A DNA stretch of 64,000 nt, from the NCBI GenBank assembly GCA_958295895.1, contig CATQHI010000020.1, positions 1-64,000 on the forward strand, written 5' to 3'. Both the position numbers and the translations under genes were made by a program. A model generated the notes under the pieces. That model did not search any database. It was not told the origin of the DNA and saw only the letters and a program-made list of their open reading frames with translations. Positions 1 through 7,362 of this stretch are shown piece by piece. The stretch comes from Saprospiraceae bacterium. Its GTDB lineage: Bacteria > Bacteroidota > Bacteroidia > Chitinophagales > Saprospiraceae. Numbering within the stretch: the stretch's first letter is position 1; every line of letters begins with the position of its first letter.

Positions 1-45
1 GAAAGTGTTCCGACCGATGGCACGTCGACCATTCGGACCGCTCAT
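1..45 (-). CDS. Possible start of a further gene of the SurA operon (partial)
   Basis: Immediately after the surA-like stop codon an ATG at 45 opens a frame that stays open to the window edge (15 codons, beginning MSGPNGRRAIG). The 1-bp spacing after the upstream stop would suit an operon member. Only 15 residues are visible and none is diagnostic, so neither function nor reality of the gene can be established here. Confidence 0.3.
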   Translation of the reverse strand, partial: MSGPNGRRAIGRNTF

Positions 46-46
46 A

Positions 47-1444
47 TTATTTACCGGTAACGATCGTGCCATTTTCCCCGCCCACCGTAATCTTGCGACT
101 GTCCTCCAACCAGATCTTGATCTGCGGGCAGGTGTGGTAACGGTCGTCGATCTCTACAAAAGTAGAGCCCACCCGCCGCTCGATCCAGTCACTGAGGTAC
201 TCCTGCTGCTTAGCGTTCTTGGTGGCGTCCTGGATCTTGGCGTAGTCCTGACTCAGGGTAGCCCGGTGGGGGGAGCTACGGCTACGGAGTTGGACGATAC
301 GGAGGAGGGGGTCGCCCGTAGGACCGCGAAATTCCATGACCTCACTCAGCGAGTCGATCTTAAGCTCATCGATGGCGAAGTATACGTCGGGGTCCAGATC
401 GCCGATCTCGAAGAAGGTGTTGCCGCTGGCCGGGTTGCTCATGCGCCCGTCGTTGTTGTAGCTCTGCACCTTATCGTAGCCGAAGCGCTTGACGGCGTAG
501 CTAAAACTGAAGGTGTCGACCCGGATCAGGTTGGTAATGCTGTCGAGATAGCGGCGCGACTTTTCCAGGTCGTTTTCCGTGATCTCGGGTTGGAGCAGGA
601 TGTGGCTCACGCGAATGGAGTTGCCCCGCCTGCCGTCGAGCCGGATGAGGTGGTAGCCGAACTCGGTTTCCACGACCTGACTAATCTCCCCCGGATCGAG
701 ATTATAGGCCGCAGCCTCAAACTCGGCGACGAACTTACCGCGCTTCGTCCAGCCCAGATCGCCCCCGCCCCGGGCGCTCCCGTCGGCGCTGTTCTGGCGG
801 GCGGCATCCTCAAAGGTGATCGCACCGGCCAGTATCTGCTCGCGTAGGGTATCGAGGCGGGCCACGACAGCCTGCTTAGTAGAATCGTTGGCTTCGGGCT
901 TGATGACCAACTCTCCCACCTCGACCTCGGAGTTGAAGTAGGGTAGGCTATCGTAGGGGATTTGGGCAAAGAAGGTTTTGACCTCCGCCGGGGTCACCTT
1001 TACCTCCTGCACTACGGAGGCCCGCATGCGGTCAACGGCGAGTTGCTCGCGCAGGTCCTCGCGGAACTGTTCCTTAGTGGCGGTGATGCTCTGTCCGTAG
1101 TAATCCTCAAACTGGTTCACGTCACCGCCCATGTAGCTCAGGATACGGTCGATGCGGGCGTTGAGCTGCTGCTCGACCTCGGCGTCGTTGACCTCGATAC
1201 TGTCGAGCTTCGATTGGTTATAGAGCAGTTTGCCCACTAAACTCTGGTCCAGGATGGCGCAGCGGATATCCGGGGGGAGGGAGTCGTTGGTCTGTGACTG
1301 CTCCAGGGCGTAGCGCTCCTCAAGCTCGGAGAGGAGGATGTACTCCCCCCCCACGCGGGCGATGACCTCGTCGATTACGGCACGCTTCTGACCGAAGGCG
1401 GAGCCGGCAGTGGCAAGAAGGAAAAGAAGAATGATCTTATTCAT
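47..1444 (-). CDS. SurA-like periplasmic peptidyl-prolyl isomerase/chaperone
   Basis: A 465-residue protein with a cleavable signal peptide (about residues 1-18, ending in SAFGQ). A SurA N-terminal-like region begins with VIDEVIARVGGEYIL. A parvulin (PPIC) domain follows at about 170-270, with the characteristic GGDLGW and EFGYHLIRLDGRRG segments, and a second, more divergent PPIC-like segment begins around SHILLQPE. The family chaperones outer-membrane proteins in the periplasm. It is the third gene of a tightly coupled operon: its ATG overlaps the stop of the upstream lipoprotein gene (ATGA). The C-terminal tail after residue 400 is family-typical and not assigned. Confidence is high for the family. 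Calling it the functional SurA rather than one of several redundant isomerases is inference. Confidence 0.9.
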   Translation of the reverse strand: MNKIILLFLLATAGSAFGQKRAVIDEVIARVGGEYILLSELEERYALEQSQTNDSLPPDIRCAILDQSLVGKLLYNQSKLDSIEVNDAEVEQQLNARIDRILSYMGGDVNQFEDYYGQSITATKEQFREDLREQLAVDRMRASVVQEVKVTPAEVKTFFAQIPYDSLPYFNSEVEVGELVIKPEANDSTKQAVVARLDTLREQILAGAITFEDAARQNSADGSARGGGDLGWTKRGKFVAEFEAAAYNLDPGEISQVVETEFGYHLIRLDGRRGNSIRVSHILLQPEITENDLEKSRRYLDSITNLIRVDTFSFSYAVKRFGYDKVQSYNNDGRMSNPASGNTFFEIGDLDPDVYFAIDELKIDSLSEVMEFRGPTGDPLLRIVQLRSRSSPHRATLSQDYAKIQDATKNAKQQEYLSDWIERRVGSTFVEIDDRYHTCPQIKIWLEDSRKITVGGENGTIVTGK

Positions 1445-2307
1445 GTGTCCCGGTTATTGGGGGGGTAAAACTCAATATTACTGCGGCGGGCCTCCCGCTC
1501 GAAAATTTCTTCCCGCGTACGTTCCAGTACTTCCCGCTTGCGGGTATGGAGGATGGCACGGCGGGCCTGCTCTACGACGTAGCTTAGGGGAGCAATCTCC
1601 TTACGCGGCTTCAGCTCGAAGAGCCGGAAGTAGTAGCGGTGCGTCCCGTCCTGCTGACTGAACTCCCGTTTGGAATTCACATTATCGGCCGTCAGCGTGC
1701 CCTCGGGTAGTTGTTGGGCGATCTCGTCCAGGCTGTACCAGGCCGAATCGTTGAGTAAAGCCACCTCGGCGTAGCTGCGGGTATAGTCGGCCAGGGCGGC
1801 GGTATCCTGGGGGTTACCGTTGTTCCACAGATCCTGTAGCGAGGCCTCCTCCGGGGTAGGGTAGGGTACCCGAACGAACAGACAACGCACGATGGGCACC
1901 TCCAGTTGGTATTGCTCCTTGGTGGCCTCGTAGTAGGCCTCGAGTTCTTCCTGACTGATGGTACTGTCGAGCTTGGCACTCACCAGTTGCTCCTCGTAGC
2001 TACTGCGGACCAGACTGGCCCGGTAATCGCGTACCAGCCGGTCAAGGTTCAGATCGCTCGGCGCGTGCTGTTCACTCTCCCACAGCAGCACCGCATCGCG
2101 GGCCCAGCGGTTGGCGAAGGCCTCGATGATGACGGTGCTATCGGCCGCCGTAGCACGCTCCGGGAACATACCCTCCATTTCGGAGAGCCGTAGTTCGCGC
2201 TGGTGCACCCGGGCCAGTACCGGATCATCGGTTGGCACCGGCTCTGGCTCGTTACATCCATAAAGACAAATCAGGGCAGCCGTTGCTACCCAGCAGGCTA
2301 GCTTCAA
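1441..2307 (-). CDS. Parvulin-like lipoprotein of the SurA operon
   Basis: The start chosen is a TTG at 2307 that overlaps the stop of the upstream gene (TTGA). From there the protein begins with a compact lipoprotein signal: MKLACWVATAAL, then a lipobox ending LYGC. Any ATG start lies inside the upstream gene and would put a charged, non-signal sequence in front. The mature part (about 288 residues in all) resembles the helical N-terminal region of PpiC/SurA proteins, including an EELEAYYEATKEQY segment. It lacks a clear catalytic parvulin core, so it may act as a chaperone without isomerase activity. It sits between two PPIC proteins and overlaps both neighbours, so translational coupling is likely. 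Confidence 0.8.
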   Translation of the reverse strand: MKLACWVATAALICLYGCNEPEPVPTDDPVLARVHQRELRLSEMEGMFPERATAADSTVIIEAFANRWARDAVLLWESEQHAPSDLNLDRLVRDYRASLVRSSYEEQLVSAKLDSTISQEELEAYYEATKEQYQLEVPIVRCLFVRVPYPTPEEASLQDLWNNGNPQDTAALADYTRSYAEVALLNDSAWYSLDEIAQQLPEGTLTADNVNSKREFSQQDGTHRYYFRLFELKPRKEIAPLSYVVEQARRAILHTRKREVLERTREEIFEREARRSNIEFYPPNNRDT

Positions 2308-4253
2308 GATGCGATGAGTTTGTTCAGCACCTTCTTGTTCACCTTTACCGCGTAGGTCTGCCGCAGTTGCTCGACCCACTCCCGCTCCAGTTGGTCCTGG
2401 TAGTCGGCAATGACGTAGCCGCGCGCCTCCTGCAGCTCCTTGGGCCGGGCGGGCTCCGTGGCCACCACGCGGTAGAGTTGCACCGTACCGCTGGGGTCTT
2501 CCTCCGCGGCCGTCTGACTGCCCACCTCCATCGCCAGCCCCTCGGGCAGGCGGTCGGCCTCGTAGAGCTCCTCCTCTACGGCCACGTCCTGGCGGCCGAA
2601 GTACTCCATGGTCTCCTCGGCGTCGTGGTCGGCGGCGTAGGTCAGCACATCCTCTACGGTGAGGGAATCGCTGGGCCGGATGCGGAAAAACTGCACCCGG
2701 GCCCGGGGAGCGTACTGGTACTGATCGCGGTGGGCGGTGAAGTACGCCTCCAGCCCCGTGGTATCGGTACCGGCCTTATCCCAGACCTCCAGCTTAGTCG
2801 CCTCGAAGAGGAGGATACCCTCCCGGTACTCACGCATCAGCGCACGGAAGTCGGGGAACTTCACCTCCAGTTGTTCCTCGGCGTAGGCCTGTACCTGCTG
2901 CTCGACCCAGGTATCGAAGAGGCTACGCGCGGCCTCGCCCACGTCCAGGCCGCGCTGCATACCGGCACGCTGACGGGCGTTGCGGGTCAGGTAGGCACTA
3001 AAGTCGCTCACCTTCAGGGTCTTATCGCCGATGCGCATCAGCGGCAGATCGTCCTCCACCGTGAAGGTTTTACGCACATCGAAGAAGCTCGAGTCCAGGG
3101 TGGCGGTATAGGTGGCGAAGTTTTGGTCCATGACGTCGGTGCCGTACTGGCGGCGTAGCTCCTGCAGCAGCGCCCGCTGGGCCTCGGCGAAGCGCGGGTC
3201 CTGCCGTACGGCGGCCTCCAAAAGAGGGCGTTGCTCCTCCAGGGGTTGTACCCCCGGGCGGGAAATCCGCTTGAGGATATGAAACCCTACGGGGCTTTCG
3301 ATCACTTCGCTGACCTGCCCGTCTTCCACCAGGGCAAAGGCCGCTTCCTCAAAGTCCTTATTGTAGCGGTTGATGCCGAAGAAGCCGATGTATCCCCCCT
3401 GATTTTTGGTCTTATCGTCTTCGCTGAACTCCGCGGCCACCTCCTCGAAGCTACGGCCGGACGCCAACGCGGCGGTAGCCTGCGCTGCCTTCGCTCGCGC
3501 CTGCTCCGCACCCGCGGCCCCGCCCTCCGGATCTTTGCGCACCAGGATGTGGGCGATCTCTACCTGCCCGTAGGCCGGGCGGCTACCGTGACGCACGAAG
3601 AGGTGGTAGCCGGCCGCCGTGCGTACCGGACCGTAGACCTTACCCTCCACGGCCGACCACAGCGCCTCCTCCAACCGGTGCATACCCGGGGGTAGGGGAG
3701 CGCTAACGTAGCCAATGCGGCCGCCCTGCTCCTTACTGTAGGTGTCTTCACTGAGCTGCTGCGCCTGCTGGGCGAAGTTGGCCACCGTGAGCTGGTCTTT
3801 GATCTGCTCGGCGCGCTGGTAGACGGCCAGGGTATCCTCGGGCCGGTCACTGGGTAGGGTGAAGAGGATGTGGCTGAAGTCGACGTCCTCCTGCTGGCGG
3901 GCGTAGAGCTCGTCCACGAGCGGGTCGGTGACCTCGCGGTCGATGAGGTAGTTGTCGGCTAGTTGCTTACGGTAGCCCTCGAGTTCGTTTTGGAGGGCGA
4001 CGACGGTATCTAGGCCCATGTCGTGGGCGCGGGCCACCTTGAGTTTGAAGCGCTCGTAGAGCTCGAGGTACTCCATGATGCTCTCGCGGCTGAAGGTGGC
4101 CTCCTCGCCGTTGGTCTTGGTGTAGATGTAGCGGAATTCCCCGACGGTGACGGGCGTATCGTCGACGGTGAAGAGGACCTCACTGTCCTCCTGGGCGGTG
4201 AGGGGTAGGGCACACAACAGGGTAAGCGCGAGCCCGAAAATACACTTGATCAT
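2304..4253 (-). CDS. Two-domain parvulin peptidyl-prolyl isomerase, first gene of the operon
   Basis: A 649-residue secreted protein. The start is set at the ATG at 4253, which gives the signal peptide MIKCIFGLALTLLCALPLTAQ; an upstream in-frame ATG at 4304 would overlap the promoter and spoil the signal. Two consecutive PPIC domains are visible, one at about 130-235 (FSHILF..., GGRIGY, GYHLFVRHG) and one at about 240-345 (IAHILVRKD, GGYIGFFG, GFHILKRI). A long helical C-terminal region is shared with Bacteroidota SurA-operon proteins. It probably assists folding of outer-membrane and secreted proteins in the periplasm. A perfect TAnnTTTG element lies about 50 bp upstream. Confidence 0.88.
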   Translation of the reverse strand: MIKCIFGLALTLLCALPLTAQEDSEVLFTVDDTPVTVGEFRYIYTKTNGEEATFSRESIMEYLELYERFKLKVARAHDMGLDTVVALQNELEGYRKQLADNYLIDREVTDPLVDELYARQQEDVDFSHILFTLPSDRPEDTLAVYQRAEQIKDQLTVANFAQQAQQLSEDTYSKEQGGRIGYVSAPLPPGMHRLEEALWSAVEGKVYGPVRTAAGYHLFVRHGSRPAYGQVEIAHILVRKDPEGGAAGAEQARAKAAQATAALASGRSFEEVAAEFSEDDKTKNQGGYIGFFGINRYNKDFEEAAFALVEDGQVSEVIESPVGFHILKRISRPGVQPLEEQRPLLEAAVRQDPRFAEAQRALLQELRRQYGTDVMDQNFATYTATLDSSFFDVRKTFTVEDDLPLMRIGDKTLKVSDFSAYLTRNARQRAGMQRGLDVGEAARSLFDTWVEQQVQAYAEEQLEVKFPDFRALMREYREGILLFEATKLEVWDKAGTDTTGLEAYFTAHRDQYQYAPRARVQFFRIRPSDSLTVEDVLTYAADHDAEETMEYFGRQDVAVEEELYEADRLPEGLAMEVGSQTAAEEDPSGTVQLYRVVATEPARPKELQEARGYVIADYQDQLEREWVEQLRQTYAVKVNKKVLNKLIAS

Positions 4254-4301
4254 ACCTTGGTTGGTTCGTACGCGTAGTGGAAAACGGTACCCGGTAGGGC
4301 G

Positions 4302-4309
4302 CAAAAGTA
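4302..4309 (-). promoter_or_regulatory. -7 promoter element for the SurA operon
   Basis: Reading the minus strand, TACTTTTG matches the Bacteroidota -7 consensus TAnnTTTG exactly and would start transcription about 40 nt before the ATG at 4253. No clear -33 TTG was found at the usual distance. It lies in the 97-bp divergent region shared with the flippase gene. Confidence 0.55.
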
Positions 4310-4350
4310 ACCATTTTGTGCGGCTCCTTATTGTAGCCCTACCTTGCGGT

Positions 4351-5823
4351 GTGTCTCTGCGAAAACTCAGCGGTGAAACCCTCGTCTACGGCCTGTCGAG
4401 CATCCTGGGGCGCCTGCTCAACTTCGCCCTGGTCACGCCCTTCATCACGCGGGTGCTTACCGACGGCGAGGTCGGCCAGGTCGGCAACCTCATGTTCTGG
4501 ACCGCCCTGCTCATTGCCCTGCTGGTGTTTCGTATGGACACGGCGGTATTCCGCTTCGCGAGTCGGGGGGATTACGCGCCGGCCCTGGTGTTTCGGCGGG
4601 CCCAGCGGTTGGTGTGGGTGCTGGTGGGTGGCCTGATCGTGCCGCTACTGCTGCTCTCGCCCTACATCGCGCAGCTACTCGATGTCCCCGCCGCCGCTAC
4701 CTACGTGCAGTTGGTACTGCTTACCGTAGCCTTCGACGCGCTCAGCGCCGTGCCCCTGGCCCGCCTACGCCTACAGCAGCGCGCCTGGTACTTCGTAACT
4801 GTCAATCTGATCAACGTAGCGCTTAACATCGTGCTGATCTACCTGCTGCTGTACGCATTACCTGCTTACCTTCCCGAGCGATTCGTCCCCGATTTTCGCG
4901 TGGGCTACTACCTGGTGGCCATTGCCGCCGCGGCCGGTCTCCGCTACGTGATTTTGCTGGGAGACGGTATACAGCAGCCCGCCGTACCCCTGTACGAGCA
5001 CGGCGAGTTGAGGGCACCTTCCTTCCGCCGCCTGCTGCGGTACAGCCTACCGCTCACGGTGGTTTCCGTCGCCGGTATTGCCAACGGACTGGTGGGTCCT
5101 AGCGTGCTCCTAGCCTACGATGCGGCGGCTTCCGGCTACTTCACCGCTGCCCTACGCATGGCCGTCTTTCTGAACCTTTTCGTCACCGCCTACCAGTACG
5201 CCGCCGAGCCCTTCTTCTTCCGCCAGTCGAGTAAGGACCTGGCCACGGCCGATCGCCGCATCTACGCCGATGCGATGCGGGCCTACGGGCTGGTGGGCAC
5301 CCTGGCCTGCGCCGGTATTCTACTGTCCCTGCCCTGGCTGCAGTTCTTCATCGGCCCTGATGTACGTCCGGGCCTTGTGGTCCTGCCCATTCTGCTGGCC
5401 GCCAATTTTCTCTTCGGCATCTACTCCAATCTCAGCATCGCCTACAAGCTTACCGATCAGACCTTTCTGGGGGGAGGCATTGCGCTGATAGGCTCGATCT
5501 TCGCGGTGGGTGGACCGCTGCTCTTTACCCATCAGTATGGCATCTACGCCCCCGCCCTGGGTATGCTGGCCTGCTTCCTGGTGATGTGCGTGCTGGCTTA
5601 CCGGGTTTCCCAGCGGTACTTTCCGGTCGACTATCCCTTTGGGCGGTTGCTGGTCTACACGGTACTTGCCGCCGGAGCTATTTGGCTTGGGGAGTTCTCG
5701 GCCGCCATGTGGTACCGCGCCGCATTGATCCTGACCCTGCTGCTTACCTTCGGCCTGCTGGAGCGTTCCTGGCTTCTCCGTACGTTTCGGGGGGGCGGGG
5801 CCGCCGGTGCATCGAAATCGTAA
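4351..5823 (+). CDS. Wzx/MATE-like polysaccharide flippase
   Basis: A polytopic membrane protein of about 490 residues. The start is taken as the GTG at 4351 (VSLRKLSGETLVYGLSSILG), because the GETLVYGLSS segment is the conserved N-terminus of polysaccharide-biosynthesis flippases and no ATG lies close by. Many hydrophobic segments are spread over the whole length, as expected for 12-14 helices. The family exports lipid-linked oligosaccharide units across the inner membrane. It is divergent from the SurA operon, and its stop lies 7 bp before the next gene. An imperfect -7 element (TACCTTGC, 4340-4347) with TTTG at 4315-4318 lies directly in front of the GTG, so the message may have almost no leader. 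The substrate is unknown. Confidence 0.85.
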   Translation: MSLRKLSGETLVYGLSSILGRLLNFALVTPFITRVLTDGEVGQVGNLMFWTALLIALLVFRMDTAVFRFASRGDYAPALVFRRAQRLVWVLVGGLIVPLLLLSPYIAQLLDVPAAATYVQLVLLTVAFDALSAVPLARLRLQQRAWYFVTVNLINVALNIVLIYLLLYALPAYLPERFVPDFRVGYYLVAIAAAAGLRYVILLGDGIQQPAVPLYEHGELRAPSFRRLLRYSLPLTVVSVAGIANGLVGPSVLLAYDAAASGYFTAALRMAVFLNLFVTAYQYAAEPFFFRQSSKDLATADRRIYADAMRAYGLVGTLACAGILLSLPWLQFFIGPDVRPGLVVLPILLAANFLFGIYSNLSIAYKLTDQTFLGGGIALIGSIFAVGGPLLFTHQYGIYAPALGMLACFLVMCVLAYRVSQRYFPVDYPFGRLLVYTVLAAGAIWLGEFSAAMWYRAALILTLLLTFGLLERSWLLRTFRGGGAAGASKS

Positions 5824-5830
5824 TGCCACT

Positions 5831-6502
5831 ATGCCGTTCCGTACCACCCTCCTGCTCCTGGTCGCGAGCCTACTGATGACCTGCACCACACCCCTCAAGA
5901 AGCGCAATATCCTAGTTATCGGCGATAGCAACGGTGCGGCCCGCGAGGGTTGGGTGGTGCAACTGCAGAACATCCGCGGCGGTGGCCCCCTGGTCAATAC
6001 CTCCCTGAGTGGCAATACCATTGGCTTTACCGACGACGGCGACATGGGCCGGAATACCCTGGAAAATCTCACGCCGTACCTGCGGCGGGGCTATGCGGAG
6101 CTGGGCGGTATCGACGAGATTCTCATCGCGCTGGGCACCAACGACTGTAAGCAGAAGTTCAGCGACCGCCACGATGAGATCATTACGAACCTGGAGACGC
6201 TACTCGGTCGTACACAGGCCTTCTTCACTGACCGAGGACAGGAAATGCCGCGCATCGTACTGCTCACCCCGCCACCGGCCGGGGCGGATGAGGTAGTGAG
6301 CGCAGAGTTCCAGGGGGTGAAGCAGTGCACGGCCGATTTCAGCGCCGAGCTCCGTGCCCTCGCCGCCCGCGAAGGCTACTGCCTGGTAGACCTACAGACC
6401 AAACCCGGGGATAAGGTACTGATCTACTCGCGGGATGGGATCCACTTTGATGCGGAGGGGTACCGATTGTTGGCACGGGCGGTGGTGAGTGCTTGTTATT
6501 AG
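5831..6502 (+). CDS. SGNH/GDSL-family hydrolase, lipoprotein
   Basis: A protein of about 223 residues starting at the ATG at 5831, giving a lipoprotein signal (MPFRTTLLLLVASLLMTC). SGNH hydrolase motifs are visible: block I (VIGDSNG) with the nucleophile Ser, the LGTND block with the conserved Asn, and the C-terminal DGIHFDAEGY block with catalytic Asp and His. Families of this kind remove acyl or acetyl groups from lipids or glycans. It lies 7 bp downstream of the flippase, so modification of a surface polysaccharide is plausible but inferred. Its stop nearly abuts the convergent ion-channel gene. Confidence 0.85.
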   Translation: MPFRTTLLLLVASLLMTCTTPLKKRNILVIGDSNGAAREGWVVQLQNIRGGGPLVNTSLSGNTIGFTDDGDMGRNTLENLTPYLRRGYAELGGIDEILIALGTNDCKQKFSDRHDEIITNLETLLGRTQAFFTDRGQEMPRIVLLTPPPAGADEVVSAEFQGVKQCTADFSAELRALAAREGYCLVDLQTKPGDKVLIYSRDGIHFDAEGYRLLARAVVSACY

Positions 6503-6504
6503 CA

Positions 6505-7326
6505 TCACTCATTCAGCCGCCCCCCACAGTACTTACAGAACACCGCGTCCGCCGAATGGCCCTCCCGGGAGCAGTAGCGGCAGGACTGGGTGGAGAGCTG
6601 ATGGCTTTTGTCCTTCCCCGCGACCATCTCACTGGTCACGATACCGGTAGGCACGGCGATAATGGCGTAACCGAGTATCATCACGACGGCGGAAAGAAAT
6701 TGCCCGATTTTGGTCTGCGGCGTAATATCTCCGTAGCCTACCGTAGTAATGGTAACGATGGCCCAGTACACCGCCCGCGGGATGGAGGAGAAGCCGTCGT
6801 TACTCCCCCCCTCGATCAGGTACATCACCGAGCCAATAATGATCACCAAAATGGTGACGGCAAAGAGAAATACCAGAATTTTGTTTCGGCTGGAGATGAT
6901 GGCCCGCCCCAGCTGATCGCCCTCGCTAAGGTACTGCCCGAGCTTAAAGATGCGAAAGATGCGCATCAGCCGTAGGATGCGGATGATCAGAAAATACTGG
7001 CTATTGGGCACCAGCAGACTGAGGTAGGAAGGCAAAATCGCCAGGATATCAACGATACCGTAAAAACTAAGCGCGTAGCTCCAGGGCCGGATCGTGACCC
7101 ACAGCCGCAAAACATACTCAACAGTAAAAATGATAGTGAGCAACCACTCGATGTAGTAAAAGGCCGTTCCGTAGGTCTGGTTCCAGTCCTCCGACGACTC
7201 CAGCATCACCACCAGGATCGAGAAGCAGATCAGCAGCAATAAACTGACGTCAAAGGCCTTTCCCTCCGGCGTATCTGCCTCGAAGATGATCTCGTGTACC
7301 CGGTCGCGGATCGATCGTTGCGCCAT
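6505..7326 (-). CDS. Voltage-gated potassium-type ion channel with C-terminal zinc ribbon
   Basis: A protein of about 273 residues with the layout of a six-helix voltage-gated cation channel. Four N-terminal hydrophobic segments include an S4-like helix with spaced arginines (RILRLMRIFRIFK). A pore region follows with the K+ selectivity filter TVGYGD (about 195-200) and a last inner helix. The C-terminus carries two CxxC pairs (CRYC and CKYC), a zinc-ribbon-like tail outside the usual channel fold. The start is the ATG at 7326. An ATG three codons upstream lies inside the promoter element and is less likely. The stop is 2 bp from the convergent SGNH gene. The zinc-ribbon role is unknown. Confidence 0.9.
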   Translation of the reverse strand: MAQRSIRDRVHEIIFEADTPEGKAFDVSLLLLICFSILVVMLESSEDWNQTYGTAFYYIEWLLTIIFTVEYVLRLWVTIRPWSYALSFYGIVDILAILPSYLSLLVPNSQYFLIIRILRLMRIFRIFKLGQYLSEGDQLGRAIISSRNKILVFLFAVTILVIIIGSVMYLIEGGSNDGFSSIPRAVYWAIVTITTVGYGDITPQTKIGQFLSAVVMILGYAIIAVPTGIVTSEMVAGKDKSHQLSTQSCRYCSREGHSADAVFCKYCGGRLNE

Positions 7327-7332
7327 GCCGGC

Positions 7333-7340
7333 CAAAGGTA
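7333..7340 (-). promoter_or_regulatory. -7 promoter element for the ion channel gene
   Basis: On the minus strand TACCTTTG matches TAnnTTTG perfectly and ends only 6 nt before the ATG at 7326. If used, the transcript would start at or next to the start codon. No TTG at -33 was found. Confidence 0.5.
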
Positions 7341-7362
7341 GCTTAGTCGGCGCAGAGTATAT

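Noticed and set aside
5-847. 280-codon plus-strand frame opposite the surA-like gene
   Set aside because: It runs antisense through a clear PPIC protein, has no domain or signal features and reflects GC-rich codon bias on the opposite strand.
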